A DNA stretch of 64,000 bases from Helianthus annuus (Eukaryota; Streptophyta; Magnoliopsida; Asterales; Asteraceae): positions 90,164,033-90,228,032 of the forward strand of contig NC_035433.2 of NCBI RefSeq assembly GCF_002127325.2. The letters are read 5' to 3'. The first letter of the stretch is position 1. The number at the start of each line of letters is the position of its first letter. A program made the translations under genes and the position numbers. The notes beneath the pieces were generated by a model. The model had not been told where the DNA came from. It saw only the letters and a program-made list of their open reading frames with translations, and did no database searches. Below, in pieces: positions 20,910-33,262 of the stretch.

Positions 20910-23900
20910 TTAGTTTGGAATTTCGTCCCGAAATTCGGTTGTAGCTTCAGTGCTGGGGTTTTCGTTTGGGAATAACTGGGGATACTTGGACTTCATCTGG
21001 TCCTCCCGCTCCCAGGTAAACTCTGGGCCGCGCCGTGAGTTCCAACGAACTCGCACAAGGGGTATCTGGCTACGTTTGAGGGTTTTGATCTCTCGATCCG
21101 TGATCTCAATCGGTTCCTCAGTAAAGTGTAGCTGTTCATCAATCGTCAGTTCCTTAAAAGGAATTACGAGTGTTTCATCCGACAAACACTTCTTCAGGTT
21201 AGACACGTGAAAAACGTTGTGCACTGCACCCAGCTCTGCAGGCAGGTTCAGTCTATAAGCAACCTTACCGATTTTCTCGGTAATTTCGAATGGTCCAACA
21301 TACCGTGGATTCAGCTTGCCTCGTTTACCAAAACGAACCACACCCTTCCAGGGTGAGACTTTAAGTAGAACCCGGTCCCCGACCTGGAATTCTAGCGGTT
21401 TCCTACGCTTGTCAGCGTAGCTTTTCTGACGGTCACGAGCTGCCGCCATGCGTTGCCTGATCTGGGAAATCTTTTCCGTTGTATCTACCACTAGTTCTGG
21501 GCCTATGAGTTGACTGTCACCTACTTCCGCCCAGCAGAGAGGTGATCGGCATTTACGACCGTACAATGCCTCAAAAGGTGCCGCCTGAATACTAGTGTGA
21601 TAGCTGTTGTTGTAGGAGAATTCTACCAGCGGTAGATGCTTCTCCCAGTTCTTGCCAAAATCGATCACACATGCTCTAAGCATGTCTTCCAGGGTTTGGA
21701 TGGTGCGTTCAGACTGCCCATCCGTTTGCGGGTGATACGCGGTGCTCATGTCCAAACGTGAGCCAAAGCATTTGTGCATAGCTTGCCACAACTCGGAAGT
21801 AAAACGAGCGTCTCGGTCGGAAATAATAGAAGTTGGCACCCCGTGCCTGGAGACTACTTCCTTCAAATAGATTTCTGCCAAGGTAGAAAACTTGTCTGTT
21901 TCCTTAATGGCCAGGAAGTGTGCAGACTTAGTCAATCGATCTACTATCACCCAAATAGTGTCATTCCCGCGTTGGGATCTAGGTAGCCCTGTAACAAAAT
22001 CCATGGAAATCTGTTCCCATTTCCATTTTGGGATTTCCGGTTGCTGTAGTAGGCCTGCTGGTTTCTGATACTCGATCTTGACTCTTGCGCAGGTCAAACA
22101 TTTGCCAACATAGGCTGCTATGTGGGCCTTCATGCCAGGCCACCAGTATGTGGTTCTTAAGTCGTGGTACATCTTATCTGCACCAGGATGTACTGAATAA
22201 CGGGACTTATGAGCTTCGTCCATCACAAGCTCTCGTAGATCTCCGTAAAGTGGGACCCAAATGCGCCCTGCCACGTAGTAGGCGCCGTCTTCTTTCTGTT
22301 CTAGTTGTTGTCTTGATCCTCGCAGGGACTCAGCCCTGATGTTTTCCGGTTTCAGAGCTTCAATCTGAGCGTTTCGAATCTGGGTAGGGAGACTAGACTG
22401 GATGGTAAGTTGTAATGCTCGCACGCGCTTTGGTATAGTGTCTTTCCGGCTGAGGGCATCTGCCACAACATTGGCCTTGCCCGGATGATACCTGATGGCG
22501 CATTCGTAATCATTCAAGAGTTCGACCCATCGGCGTTGTCGCATGTTCAATTCCTTTTGCTTGAAGATATGCTCGAGACTCCTGTGATCGGTGTAAATGG
22601 TGCACTTGGTACCGTACAGGTAATGCCTCCATATCTTAAGCGCAAAAATCACTGCTCCCAGTTCCAAGTCGTGCGTTGTGTAGTTCCTTTCGTGTGTCTT
22701 AAGTTGTCGAGAGGCGTAGGCGATAACTTTCTCGCGTTGCATCAACACGCAACCGAGTCCATGAATAGACGCATCGCAGTACACCACAAAGTCGTCCGTT
22801 CCTTCAGGTAACGAGAGAATAGGAGCACTGCAGAGGTTATCCTTTAGTTTCTGAAACGCGGTTTCCTGAGCTTCACCCCACTTATAAACCACACCCTTCT
22901 GAGTAAGTGCCGTGAGAGGCTGAGCGATCTTTGAAAATCCCATGATAAATCTTCGATAGTATCCCGCCAGTCCCAAGAATTGGCGGACTTCGGTCGGAGT
23001 CTTAGGGGTAGGCCAATTCTTTATAGAGTCGATCTTTGCAGGGTCGACGTGGATTCCATCCTTGTTAACCACGTGCCCAAGGAAATGGACTTCTCGTAGC
23101 CAGAAGTCGCATTTCGAGAACTTGGCATACAGTTGCTCATTGCGGAGGAGTTCGAGGATAAGACGTAGGTGCTGTTCATGCTCTTCCTGACTTTTCGAGT
23201 AGATCAAGATGTCGTCTATAAACACAATCACGAACTTGTCGAGGTAGGGTTTGCATACCCGGTTCATGAGATCCATGAATACCGCAGGCGCGTTGGTCAT
23301 TCCAAAGGGCATAACGAGGAATTCATAATGACCATAACGAGTTCTGAATGCAGTTTTGGAGACGTCTTCATTACGGACCCTCAACTGATGGTAGCCTGAT
23401 CGCAGGTCAATCTTAGAGTAGTAGCTCGATCCTTGCAATTGATCGAATAGGTCGTCGATTCGAGGGAGAGGGTAACGATTCTTGATGGTGACCTTGTTCA
23501 ACTCACGATAATCAATGCACATTCGGAACGTGCCATCCTTCTTCTTAACAAAGAGTACCGGTGCTCCCCAGGGTGATGAACTAGGGCGGATAAATCCTTT
23601 ATCCAACAGTTCCTGTAGTTGAGTGGAGAGTTCCTTCAATTCCGCGGGGGCTAGTCGATAAGGTGCACGAGCTATAGGCGCTGCTCCGGGAGCTAGCTCG
23701 ATTTGGAATTCGACCTGACGGTGGGGAGGGAGTCCAGGTAATTCCTCAGGAAATACCTCGGGGTAGTCACGCACTACTGGAAAGTCTTCGATCCTCTTTT
23801 CCTTTTCCTGCGTGTTGGTAACAAGTGCTAAGATAGCGGTGTGCCCTTTTCGTAAACACTTCTGGGCTTTCAAGAACGAGATAACGCCGGAGATTTCTCC

Positions 23901-25342
23901 ACTTTTGCCACCTTGTACAATGAGGGGTTTGCCAGAACGGCGAGGTATACGAACTGCTTTCTCTTGACAAAGGATCTCAGCGCGATGCTTGGATAACCAA
24001 TCCATACCAATAACGATGTCGAAGCTTCCAAGAGTAACAGGGAAAAGGTCGATACTAAATGTCTGACCAGACAACTCTAGTTTGCAGCCTTTGACAACAT
24101 GTGAGGCCTCGATGTTTCTACCATTAGCTAACTCGACGATATGAGGAGAACTTAGTAACGAAAGCGGACGCTTAAGCTTCTTACTAATACGTAGGGATAC
24201 ATAACTAGCATCGGCACCGGAATCAAATAACACAGAAACATAACGATCATCGAGTAGGAACTTACCCGCCACGACATTGGGGTCATTCCTTGCTTCACCA
24301 GCTCCAATCACGAAAGCCCTTCCTCTAGCACCATTCCCAGCATTGTTGTTCTGATTGTTGTTCCCAGCTCCCTGATTATTGTTGCGGTTCTGATTCAGTT
24401 CAGGGCAGTCCTTCTTAAAGTGCCCCTCAGCTCCACACTTAAAACATGTTCGGTTGTTTCCCTGCTGCTGTTGCTGTTGGGGTTGTTGCTGATTCTGTCT
24501 AGCTGGGAACTGACTTCTACAGTCCTTGGCTTCGTGCCCCATCTTGTGGCATCGCTGACACTGGCCCTTGCTACATGCCCCATTATGGTGTTTGTTACAC
24601 TTGTTGCACTTTGGGTAGCTTCCCCGGTAGCCACCCTGTTGCTGAGTGCCTTTGTTGTTTTCAGTTTTCCTTTGCTGTGCTGGGGCCTGAGTGGGGTTAG
24701 CATCCTTGCTTTGACTTCCTTCCCACTTACGCTTGCTGTCACTAGAAGTTCCGACAGTAGCACTGATCCTTTTGGGCAACCTACCCTCTTCCACGGCCTG
24801 ATCAGTAAGTTTGTGAGCAAGTCGAACAATCGGCTGAATGGTAGTGTGGTTGGCTGAAGTTACATGGCTTCGAATCTCTGGAGCCAAACCCTTGATGTAC
24901 AGTTCGATTCTTCGGTACATAGGTCGAGACATGTTTGGACAAAGAGCAGCATAATCGTTGGACAACTTGGTGTAGGTCTCAATCTCCGACCCAACCATCT
25001 TGAGCTCATAGTACTCGTTCTCAAGCTTGTGGATGTCATCCCGGTGACAGTATTCCTCCTTAATCATGTCCTTGAAATCCTCCCACGCAGTAGCATTAGC
25101 AGTTTCCAAACCAAACATCTGAATCTGCGCCTTCCACCAAGAAAGCGCGCTTCCTTCAAGCGTAGCAGTAGCAAATTTCACCCAATTTGCAGTGGGACAC
25201 TCGCAAACAGCAAAAACCGCTTCAATTTTCTCAATCCAGTGCAGAAGACCTATGGCACCCTCAGTGCCGTTGAAAGGGAGAGGCTTGCAATCCATGAAAG
25301 TTTTGAAAGTACACACAGGTGGTTGCGCAGGTGCATGCTGAC
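20910..25342 (-). CDS. Gag-Pol polyprotein, main exon (Ty3/Tekay)
   Basis: One open frame of about 1,470 codons. Approximate residues, counted from 25316: gag domain 10-190; zinc knuckles [14 protein letters not shown] (~252) and [14 protein letters not shown] (~290); aspartic protease [11 protein letters not shown] (~367); reverse transcriptase with [10 protein letters not shown] (~700); RNase H from [10 protein letters not shown] (~845); integrase with an HPG..H/CLTC zinc site (~1045-1075), ISDRDARF (~1166), [12 protein letters not shown] (~1200) and PRYVGPFEI (~1340); and a C-terminal chromodomain-like end [19 protein letters not shown] (~1415-1440), as in Tekay. The codon at 25316 is GTG, not ATG. 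An upstream exon (25431-25536) supplies an in-frame ATG through a predicted 88-bp intron. The polyprotein copies the element by reverse transcription in capsid-like particles and inserts the DNA. Confidence 0.93.
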
Positions 25343-25430
25343 CTATAGGGTGAGAAGCGAAACGTATAGGTTTAGAGGCGAAAAGTCGATGTGGCGGTAG
25401 GATCTAAACATCCTAAAACAACGAGCTTAC
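25343..25430 (-). other. Predicted 88-bp intron near the gag start
   Basis: On the minus strand the donor is ATAG|GTAAGC and the acceptor CCCTATAG|GTCAGC. Both sites sit in copies of the same 14-mer, CTCACCCTATAGGT. Removing 88 bp joins exon 25536-25431 (106 nt) to the main frame (26 nt to the GTG at 25316; 132 nt, 44 codons) with no stop. Unspliced reading hits TAA inside the segment. Splicing is inferred, not demonstrated. Confidence 0.6.
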
Positions 25431-25536
25431 CTATAGGGTGAGCTGCAAAAGCCGCAGCCACTGTGTTGAGCAGGTTAGTGAACTGAGCCTGCGTCATGTT
25501 AATGTTTCCTCTTCCGCGTCCACTCATTGTCTTCAT
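25431..25536 (-). CDS. First exon of the Tekay-like gag
   Basis: ATG codons at 25536 and 25527 open a frame reading MSGRGRGNINMTQAQFTNLL and onward to HPIG, ending exactly at the GT donor. Its phase (106 nt) fits the main exon after splicing. A short basic and then hydrophobic N-terminus before the gag domain is usual for this lineage. Without this exon the polyprotein has no ATG before the first conserved gag residues. Confidence 0.65.
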
Positions 25537-25804
25537 AACCAGAAAACACAGTATGAGTGTGATGCCGTAATGTAGCGAGAATGAGATAGAAGAGAGAGGT
25601 GTATCTATCTAGTTTAGGCACACTAATATGTATAGCAAAACAGGAAACATAAAACAAACAAGTAAACACTAGTCCGAGCTATGAGGTCAAAAGTGTCGAG
25701 CCTTGCACTTGGAGTTGTAGTGTCGTTGCGAGTCACGGGTTATAGTCTGGTTTTCTCCAAAAAGATTTTTCCCTTTTTTTTAAAACCAAGTTCACTATAA
25801 CCAA

Positions 25805-25818
25805 TGGCTCTGATACCA
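25805..25818 (-). other. Primer binding site (initiator tRNA-Met)
   Basis: The minus-strand TGGTATCAGAGCCA, three bases inside the 5' LTR end, complements the 3' end of plant initiator tRNA-Met. Confidence 0.9.
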
Positions 25819-25821
25819 ATC

Positions 25822-28168
25822 TGTCACACCCCCAAAATCCACCTGCGGATAACACCCGCTTCGAGGGCGTGACTGACCAGGATCCAGCCACCAATTATAC
25901 CGAATACTTAAGTTGATAACAAAAGTAATACTTACTATTCATAAGCTTAGCAAATATTAAGTTCAGAGTTTAAAGTTTTAAGTTCAAAACAGTAATAAGT
26001 AGCGGAAGCTTAAATAGAGAAGTTTAAACATAGTTCATGTTTCAAAATAAGGTAACACCCAGCACAAGGGTGAACAGACACTACACATTCCCAAGCTGCA
26101 AGCTCCATCGTCACTGGTTACCTGCAAAGCATGCAGTAAGGGGTCAACAATAATGCTGAGTGAGTTCACTAGTTTTCCAGTTTTAATTACCAAAAACTTT
26201 GTTTCACCGGTTAATTTATCCGTTTATACATGCCCTGGGGAGCTACCCCAAAAGTTAGCGACTAAACTGTTTTTCCAATACCGAACACTAGGTAACCGTT
26301 GCGTATCCGCAGGATGCCCCGATGTCAATGTTCTATCATCATTGACGGATTTCTGAGTACATTAGTTCACGACCGATCCCAAACCAGGGCACGGTGTGAG
26401 GCTGGTAAACACCTAAATAGCGCTATCAACTAATAACCCGCTCGCCTAACCCGGCGACTAATCGGTATTTGTAGTAGGGACTTGAGTGATAGAGTTTCGT
26501 TTAGTGCCGTTAGTTGCAATCCGTATAAACAGTAATTAACCAAAAAGGTTTCCCAATACCCGGGAAGTAAAAGTAAGTTGTGTTCCCAATAACTAGGGAA
26601 GGTATGTAAATGGTATCCCCTTTTACCAGGGGATAGGATTGTTTTGGTCTCGTGTCCCAAACCACCGGGACGCATGCTTTTAAGTTGTGAACTCACCTTG
26701 GGTTGCTCGGTAGGTTTAGGTTACTTGGTCAAACACGCTGGTCACCACGTCCTAACATGGTTACCGGTATAGGTCAGGTTCGGTACACAAGCATTCACGT
26801 AAAACACATACGGGCACGTAACATACATACTGATAAACAGTCATGGGGTTATTGGGCCGGCCTAAACACATAACTCAGTCAACAGATAGCCCATAACACA
26901 TAATGGCCCAATAACCAAGATGAACAGCCCACTCGCAACCAGCTGGTCTCGAGTCGCAACCGGATGGTCTCGGCTTGTCACGCTGTGGTTGCGAGTCGCA
27001 ACCGTGGTCTCGAGTTGTCACGTTTTGGTTGCGAGTCGCAACCGTCGTAGTCTCGAGTCGCAACCTCGTGGTTTCGACTTGTCATGCTTTGGTTGCGAGT
27101 CGCAACGGCGTGGTCTCGAGTCGTAATGCCGTGGTTGCGAGTCGGAGGCTGTCCCTTTCATGTACACGTGATGATGCAGATATGACAGTCCAAATTGTAC
27201 ATATGAAATCAGGCCCATAAAAGGAAACAACCAATAATATTTCACTAACACTTTGCCAAATCTGAATATTAGTAAAGATAGATCAAACTTTGCCATTTTT
27301 ACATCTTCAAGTCATATTCAAACAAGTTCATCCTATCTTCATATTTTCTAGGGTTTTCACCATAACAAATCACACATTTATGAACCAAAATCACATATTT
27401 ACAACAAAATTATCATGGCAAGAACAAAGAACATACAATATATATGGCCGAAACCTTATGTTTAACATCATCATCTTAGCAAGAACTTTAAAGCATAGTA
27501 TAGTTGGCCATGAACACTTGTAAACTACCATTATCAAGTCATTTTCAAACATGTCATCATATATTTCCAATCTTTTACAAAACAACCTAATGATCATGCA
27601 TAAAATTACTAACAAAGCATTTTTCTAGTTCATTTATCACACATAATTTCTATGCACATAAATCTTATATACAAGAAGATAACACTAACCGGTTATGAAA
27701 AGGGGGGAGCCGAAAACAAAGAGAAGAGAATGAGAGAAGATGAAGTGTCCGTATGGCGATCTTGTCCGAGATTCTTGACCGAGAGCCTTGCTTGAACCGA
27801 AAGTTGGAGGAGGTTGGGATGATGTTTGGGGTTTCTTAGTTGAGAGAGAATAAGAAGTGTGGGTGTGTTTGTGCAACCAAATGAAACAAGTGTGGAAGAG
27901 GTTGGAATTTATACACCAAGCATCAAGTAGGCCAAGGGGGTTTCGGCCCAACCGGTTTCGGCTCAACGGCCCACTCGAGACCGAGTGGCCCACTCGCAAC
28001 CGCCCGGTTGCGAGTCATGGTCTCGGGTCGTGGTTTCGGCTCTCATATAAATATATATAATACATACATACATCACATATCATGCACAAAGGTCACGTTT
28101 TCATTTAATAATATTTATATACACAAAATATTACAAGGTGATCGTTCGGAAAAACCTCGAGTGTCACA
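25822..28168 (-). repeat. 5' LTR of the Tekay-like element
   Basis: Near-identical to 18472-20817 (offset 7350), with one extra G near 27703. Since the element reads leftward, this LTR drives transcription. Its outer edge TGTCACA (28162-28168 on the plus strand) abuts TSD CGCTC. Confidence 0.95.
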
Positions 28169-29052
<884 letters not shown>

Positions 29053-29079
29053 ATATATATATATATATATATATATATA

Positions 29080-29458
29080 GGGAACCGCTATAATGAGAAC
29101 CACCTCGAGTTGTAAGAACCGCGAGAACCACACCGTACGGGGCGAGGTGGACCAAATTTTTTTTTTCAAAAACGTAGATGCATGTATTATAAACACATTC
29201 GTAAAAAAAATTTTAAAAAAAATGTCGTGCGTGTAGTTTTTTACACCACAAGTTTGTGGTTTACGAGTTCCGTAAATTTACGGAACTCGTAAACCACAAA
29301 CTTGTGGTGTAAAAAACTACACGCACGACATTTTTTTTTACGAATGTGTTTGTAATACATGCATCTACGTTTTTGAAAAAAAAATTTGGTCCACCTCGCC
29401 CCGGATCAAGTAGTTCTCGCGGTTCTTACAACTCGAGGTGGTTCTCATTCTAGCGGCC

Positions 29459-29461
<3 letters not shown>
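29080..29461 (+). mobile_element. E-type foldback element K, copy 1
   Basis: 382 bp between TA tracts. Left GGGAACCGCTATAATGAGAA-CC and right GGTTCTCATTCTAGCGGCCCCC frame a near-perfect palindrome centred near 29276 (CCGTAAATTTACGG). Conserved modules TTATAAACACATTCGTAAA and GTAGTTTTTTACACCACAAG occur in both arms. The outermost cassettes differ (CACACCGTACGGGG left, TACTTGATCCGGGG in the reversed right arm), which gives the element a direction. Confidence 0.85.
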
Positions 29462-29498
<37 letters not shown>

Positions 29499-29500
<2 letters not shown>

Positions 29501-29904
29501 GAGATTCATTTGAGAAGAAAATTAAATTGAGAAGAAAAAGAACAAAGGGTACAACTGTAAAACATTAAATAGTTTCTCTCATCTCATTTATTATCCTACA
29601 CAAATTGAAATTTATCCTACGCAGCTCGTAATTCATCCTACACACCTCATAATTTATCCTACACCTTAAATTAATTTTTTATTCTTTGAAAAGATATATT
29701 TTTTTTTTGAAAATAAGTTACAAATTTAATTTAGTTAGCTATTAAAAAGGAAGACTAACAATTAATGATCTATCTAATTTTACCAATATCCCCTTACTCC
29801 CATATTAAATACAAAAATTAAATGAAGTAAAATAAAGCATTCTTATTGGTTGAAGTTTGTTTTTTATTTATTCTTACAAAAAATTTATTATCATTTGAAC
29901 CCTC

Positions 29905-29907
<3 letters not shown>
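29499..29907 (-). mobile_element. TA-flanked element, family I, copy 2 (reversed)
   Basis: GGGAGATTCATTTGAGAAGA-AAATTAAATTGAGAAGAAAA opens it and TTATCATTTGAACCCTCCAC closes it. TATCCTACAC repeats inside match the GTGTAGGATA words of copy 1 on the other strand. Confidence 0.7.
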
Positions 29908-29964
<57 letters not shown>

Positions 29965-29973
29965 GTGTATATA

Positions 29974-30478
29974 GGGAGGGCCTCATGCGAGAACCACCCT
30001 TATTGTGAGAACCTTGAGAACCAATGTGAACACAACCTAAAATAGCTAAAAAAAACCTAAAAAAAACTAACCCCCACCCCCCCCCCTCAAAAAAAAAAAA
30101 AAAACCTAACCCCCCAAAGCTAAATGCTAAAAACTAAAACCCCCCAAAAAACCTAAAAAAAACCTAACCCCCCCCCCCCCCCCCCAAAAAAAAAAAAAAA
30201 AAGAAACCTAAACCCCCCTCCCCCACCCCCTAAAAACCTAACCCCCCCCCCCCAAAGCTAAAATGCTAAAAACTAAACCCTCAAAAAACCTAAAAAAATA
30301 AAAAAAAAATCTAATTTTTTTTAATATTTTTTATGCTCAAATCGCTACTAGTGGCCAAAAAAAAAAAATTTTTTTTTAAAAAAAAATTTTTGTGTGATTT
30401 TTAGCTATTATTAGGCATTTTTGATTGTGTTCACATTGGTTCTCGCAATAAGAGGTGGTTCTCGCATGATATCCTCCC
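29974..30478 (+). mobile_element. TA-flanked foldback element, family A, copy 2
   Basis: Left GGGAGGGCCTCATGCGAGAA-CCACC and right (reverse complement) GGGAGGATATCATGCGAGAA-CCACC are strong TIRs, extended by AACCAATGTGAACACAA. The interior has C-runs separated by A-runs and CTAAATGCTAAAAACTAAA repeats. Non-coding. Confidence 0.75.
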
Positions 30479-30496
30479 TATATATATATATATATA

Positions 30497-30876
30497 GGGT
30501 GAGGTTCCGCTAGAAAGTCCAAGTTTCATAAAAAGTGTAAAAAGTCATAAAACACAATAATTTAGGCATAAAACACACCTAAAACTCACAAATAATAGAA
30601 CGAATATTACTAAAACACCATATTCAAACTCTAATAGTCCATAAAAACTTCAAACGCACCATCGTATAACTATGAATATAAAACACAAAATGCTTAACAA
30701 CATAAAACACAATAATATTTGTCATTCCATAATCAGAGCCTTAACATCTAAAACACAACACAAAACCCACATACATGATGTTTTAGTAATCTTCATCATA
30801 TTATTTGTGGGTTTTTGGTGTGTTTTATTACTTTTTACACTTTTTAAGAAATTTGGACTTTCTGCCAACTCCTAGC

Positions 30877-30879
<3 letters not shown>
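30497..30879 (-). mobile_element. TA-flanked element, family D, copy 2 (reversed)
   Basis: The reverse complement follows 11383-11785 closely, including TTAAGGCTCTGATTGTGGAA-TGACAAATATTATTGTGTTT. The outermost GGGTGAGGTTCCGC differs from the copy-1 end. Confidence 0.75.
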
Positions 30880-30929
<50 letters not shown>

Positions 30930-30932
<3 letters not shown>

Positions 30933-31326
30933 GATGGATAATGAGAAAACTAATTTAAATGAGAAAACCAAAAAACTAACCAAAAAAGCCTAAAAAACAT
31001 ACCATTTTTTTTTTACAAATTTAATAAAAAATCGCTATTTTTTATGTACTGAAAAAAATTTTCAAAAAAAAAAAAAAAAGATTTTTTTGTTGTACTGCAC
31101 ATGTGCACTAATACGGATATAATGCAAATGTGTAGTACACATATAATGCACATGTACAGTACAACAATTTTTTTTTTGAAATTTTTTTTCCATACATAAA
31201 AAATAGCGATTTTTTATCAAAATTTGTTAAAAAAAAATTGGATGTTTTTTTAGCTTTTTTTAGGCCTTTTTAGTTAGTTTTCTAGTTTCTCATTTAGATG
31301 TAGTTTTTTCATGATACTCTCTCTAC
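30930..31326 (-). mobile_element. TA-flanked foldback element, family F, copy 2 (reversed)
   Basis: GGGGATGGATAATGAGAAAA-C at the left is the intact version of the end eroded in copy 1's left side. The interior hairpin has ATGTACAGTACAACA and TGCACATGTGCAC-type words. On its right is an interrupted TA/TACA tract (31327-31393). Confidence 0.7.
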
Positions 31327-31393
<67 letters not shown>

Positions 31394-31782
31394 GGGGGTT
31401 GCTAGAATGAGAACCACCCTGAGTTGTAAGAACCGCGAGAACTACACCCCACGGGTGGGCGTTCACCATGATTTTTTTTTACAACTAGATGTGTGTATTA
31501 TAAACACAGCCGTAAAAAAAAAATTTAAACGCCGCGACCGAGGTGGTAGTTTTTTACACCACAAGTTTGGTGTTTTTAATTTTTTTTCTTTTTTCTTTTT
31601 TTTTTCACCAAACTTGTGGTGTAAAAAACTACCCCCTCGGCCGCGGCGTTTAAAATTTTTTTACGGCTGTGTTTATAATACACACATCTAGTTGTAAAAA
31701 AAAATCATGGTGAATGCCCACCCGTGGGGTGTAGTTCTCGCGGTTCTTACAACTCGGGGTGGTTCTCATTCTAGCGGCCCCC
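31394..31782 (+). mobile_element. E-type foldback element L
   Basis: Ends GGGGGTTGCTAGAATGAGAA-CC and GGTTCTCATTCTAGCGGCCCCC. It shares the conserved modules GATGTGTGTATTATAAACAC-AGCCGT and TAGTTTTTTACACCACAAGT with element J, but carries other cassettes: outer ACGGGTGGGCGTTCACC, inner AACGCCGCGACCGAGGTGG. The loop is T-rich (about 31570-31605). Confidence 0.85.
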
Positions 31783-31796
31783 TATATATATATATA

Positions 31797-32193
31797 CGAA
31801 AAGGGTAAAATGAGAACCAACTTAAGTTGTGAGAACCATGAGATCTAGGCCTTCCAATTTTTTTTTCAACTTTTTTTTTCTTAAAATTCTTAAAAAAATC
31901 ACATGTTACAACAAAAAAAAAATGTCGCATGTAACAATTACATTTGATGTAAAAAAATTTACATCGCCATAAAGAAAATTTACATCAGGCATAAATAAAA
32001 TTTACATCGGGCGGAACTACCGACTTGACAAAATTTTTTGTTTTTTTTTTTTGTTTTTTTTTTTGTTTTTACAGATGTGTTTATAACATTTCCATCTAGG
32101 TTTGTGCAAAAAATGGTGGCCCAACTCGCGCGAAAAGTAGGAGTTCTCATGGTTCTCACAACTCGTGGCAGTTCTTAGTTGAACCAAAATGTG
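31797..32193 (+). mobile_element. Diverged E-type element M
   Basis: GGGTAAAATGAGAACCAACT-TAAGTTGTGAGAACC at the left and, reversed, ATTTTGGTTCAACTAAGAAC-TGCCACGAGTTGTGAGAACC at the right show the same GAGAACC-N-GTTGTRAGAACC plan with more change. The interior differs: repeated TTTACATC words (31935-32010) and T-runs. It is flanked by short TA tracts. Confidence 0.6.
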
Positions 32194-32210
32194 TATATAT
32201 ATATATATAT

Positions 32211-32587
32211 GGGGCCGCTAGAATGAGAACCACCTCGAGTTGTAAGAACCGCGAGAACTACTTGATCCGGGGCGAGGTGGACCAATTTTTTTTTTTCAAA
32301 AACGTAGATATAAACACATTCGTAAAAAAAATTAAAAAAAATGTCGTGCGTGTAGTTTTTTACACCACAAGTTTGTGGTTTACGAGTTCCGTAAATTTAC
32401 GGAACTCGTAAACCACAAACTTGTGGTGTAAAAAACTACACGCACGACATTTTTTTAAATTTTTTTTTACGAATGTGTTTATAATACATGCATCTACGTT
32501 TTTGAAAAAAATAATTGGTCCACCTTGCCCCATACGGTGTGATTCTCGCGGTTCTTACAACTCGAGGTGGTTCTCATTCTAGCGGTC

Positions 32588-32590
<3 letters not shown>
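32211..32590 (-). mobile_element. E-type foldback element K, copy 2 (reversed)
   Basis: It has the same arms and centre as 29080-29461, but the directional cassettes are swapped (CTTGATCCGGGGCG left; GCCCCATACGGTGTG right), so it lies in the opposite orientation. Differences from copy 1 are a few substitutions and homopolymer lengths, so the two are close relatives. Confidence 0.85.
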
Positions 32591-32627
<37 letters not shown>

Positions 32628-32629
<2 letters not shown>

Positions 32630-33231
32630 CATGTGGCACTGATGCTAAATTACACTAAGGGGTAATATTGTCAAAAAACTCACACACATGAACTGGGCGT
32701 TCAAATAAAACGCAATAAAAACACCAAATTCAGAAAAAACGCCGTGAAAATACCCAGTTAAAACGCCATAAAACACTCAATTCAGAAAAACGCCATGAAA
32801 ATACCTAGTTAAAATGCCATAAAAACACATAGTTCAGAAAAACGCCATAAAAATAACCAGTCTAAAACGCCATAAAACACCCAGTTCAGAAAAACGCCAT
32901 AAAACCAATTTCATTTTTTTCGCAAAGTATATCAATAGTATACTCGTTGGAAAGATAATAAAACGCCGAGTTTTATAGTGTAATTTTTTTAGAAAAATAA
33001 TCATGTATAAAAAAGTTATTGGCGTTTAAATATGATGGGGGAAATAGCATGTGATTAGCATGTGCACCCTTGTTTGGATGTTCCAATTTTACCCCTCCTG
33101 GTACTTATAAGGTTCCCATTATTTACAAAAATGCCACCGCATCATCTTAGCCACAAATCACAAAGATCATATGGCTGAAAATTGTTCTCACTGTTCTCAC
33201 ACTTCAAATCGTTCTCTCCTGATCCCATTCC
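32628..33231 (-). mobile_element. TA-flanked element, family C, short reversed copy
   Basis: The right end read in reverse (GGATCAGGAGAGAACGATT-TGAAGTGTGAGAACAGTGAGAAC equivalent, 33175-33231) matches the left end of the 2.4-kb family C element. AAAACGCCATAAAA words repeat eight or so times, the complement of the GGCGTTTT words. The left end lacks the TIR and is probably truncated. Confidence 0.6.

Positions 33232-33262
<31 letters not shown>

Larger units (their letters stand above)
18472..28168 (-). mobile_element. Complete Ty3 chromovirus (Tekay-like), 9697 bp
   Basis: Bounded by TSD CGCTC (18467-18471 and 28169-28173) inside element J. LTRs of 2346 and 2347 bp flank a minus-strand polyprotein. 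PBS, PPT and a spliced-looking gag start are present. I found only two substitutions (19006/26356 and 19462/26812) and one single-base indel (a G-run near 20351/27703) between the LTRs. All required domains lie in one uninterrupted frame, so this copy is young and potentially autonomous. With an assumed 1.3e-8 substitutions per site per year it would be some tens of thousands of years old. Confidence 0.93.

Noticed and set aside
18803..20944. Several 60-100 codon frames, each with an identical partner 7350 bp downstream
   Set aside because: They are duplicated because they lie in the two LTRs, and show no coding features.
24420..25400. Hydrophobic plus-strand frames of 145 and 178 codons
   Set aside because: They are antisense shadows of the Tekay-like gag region.
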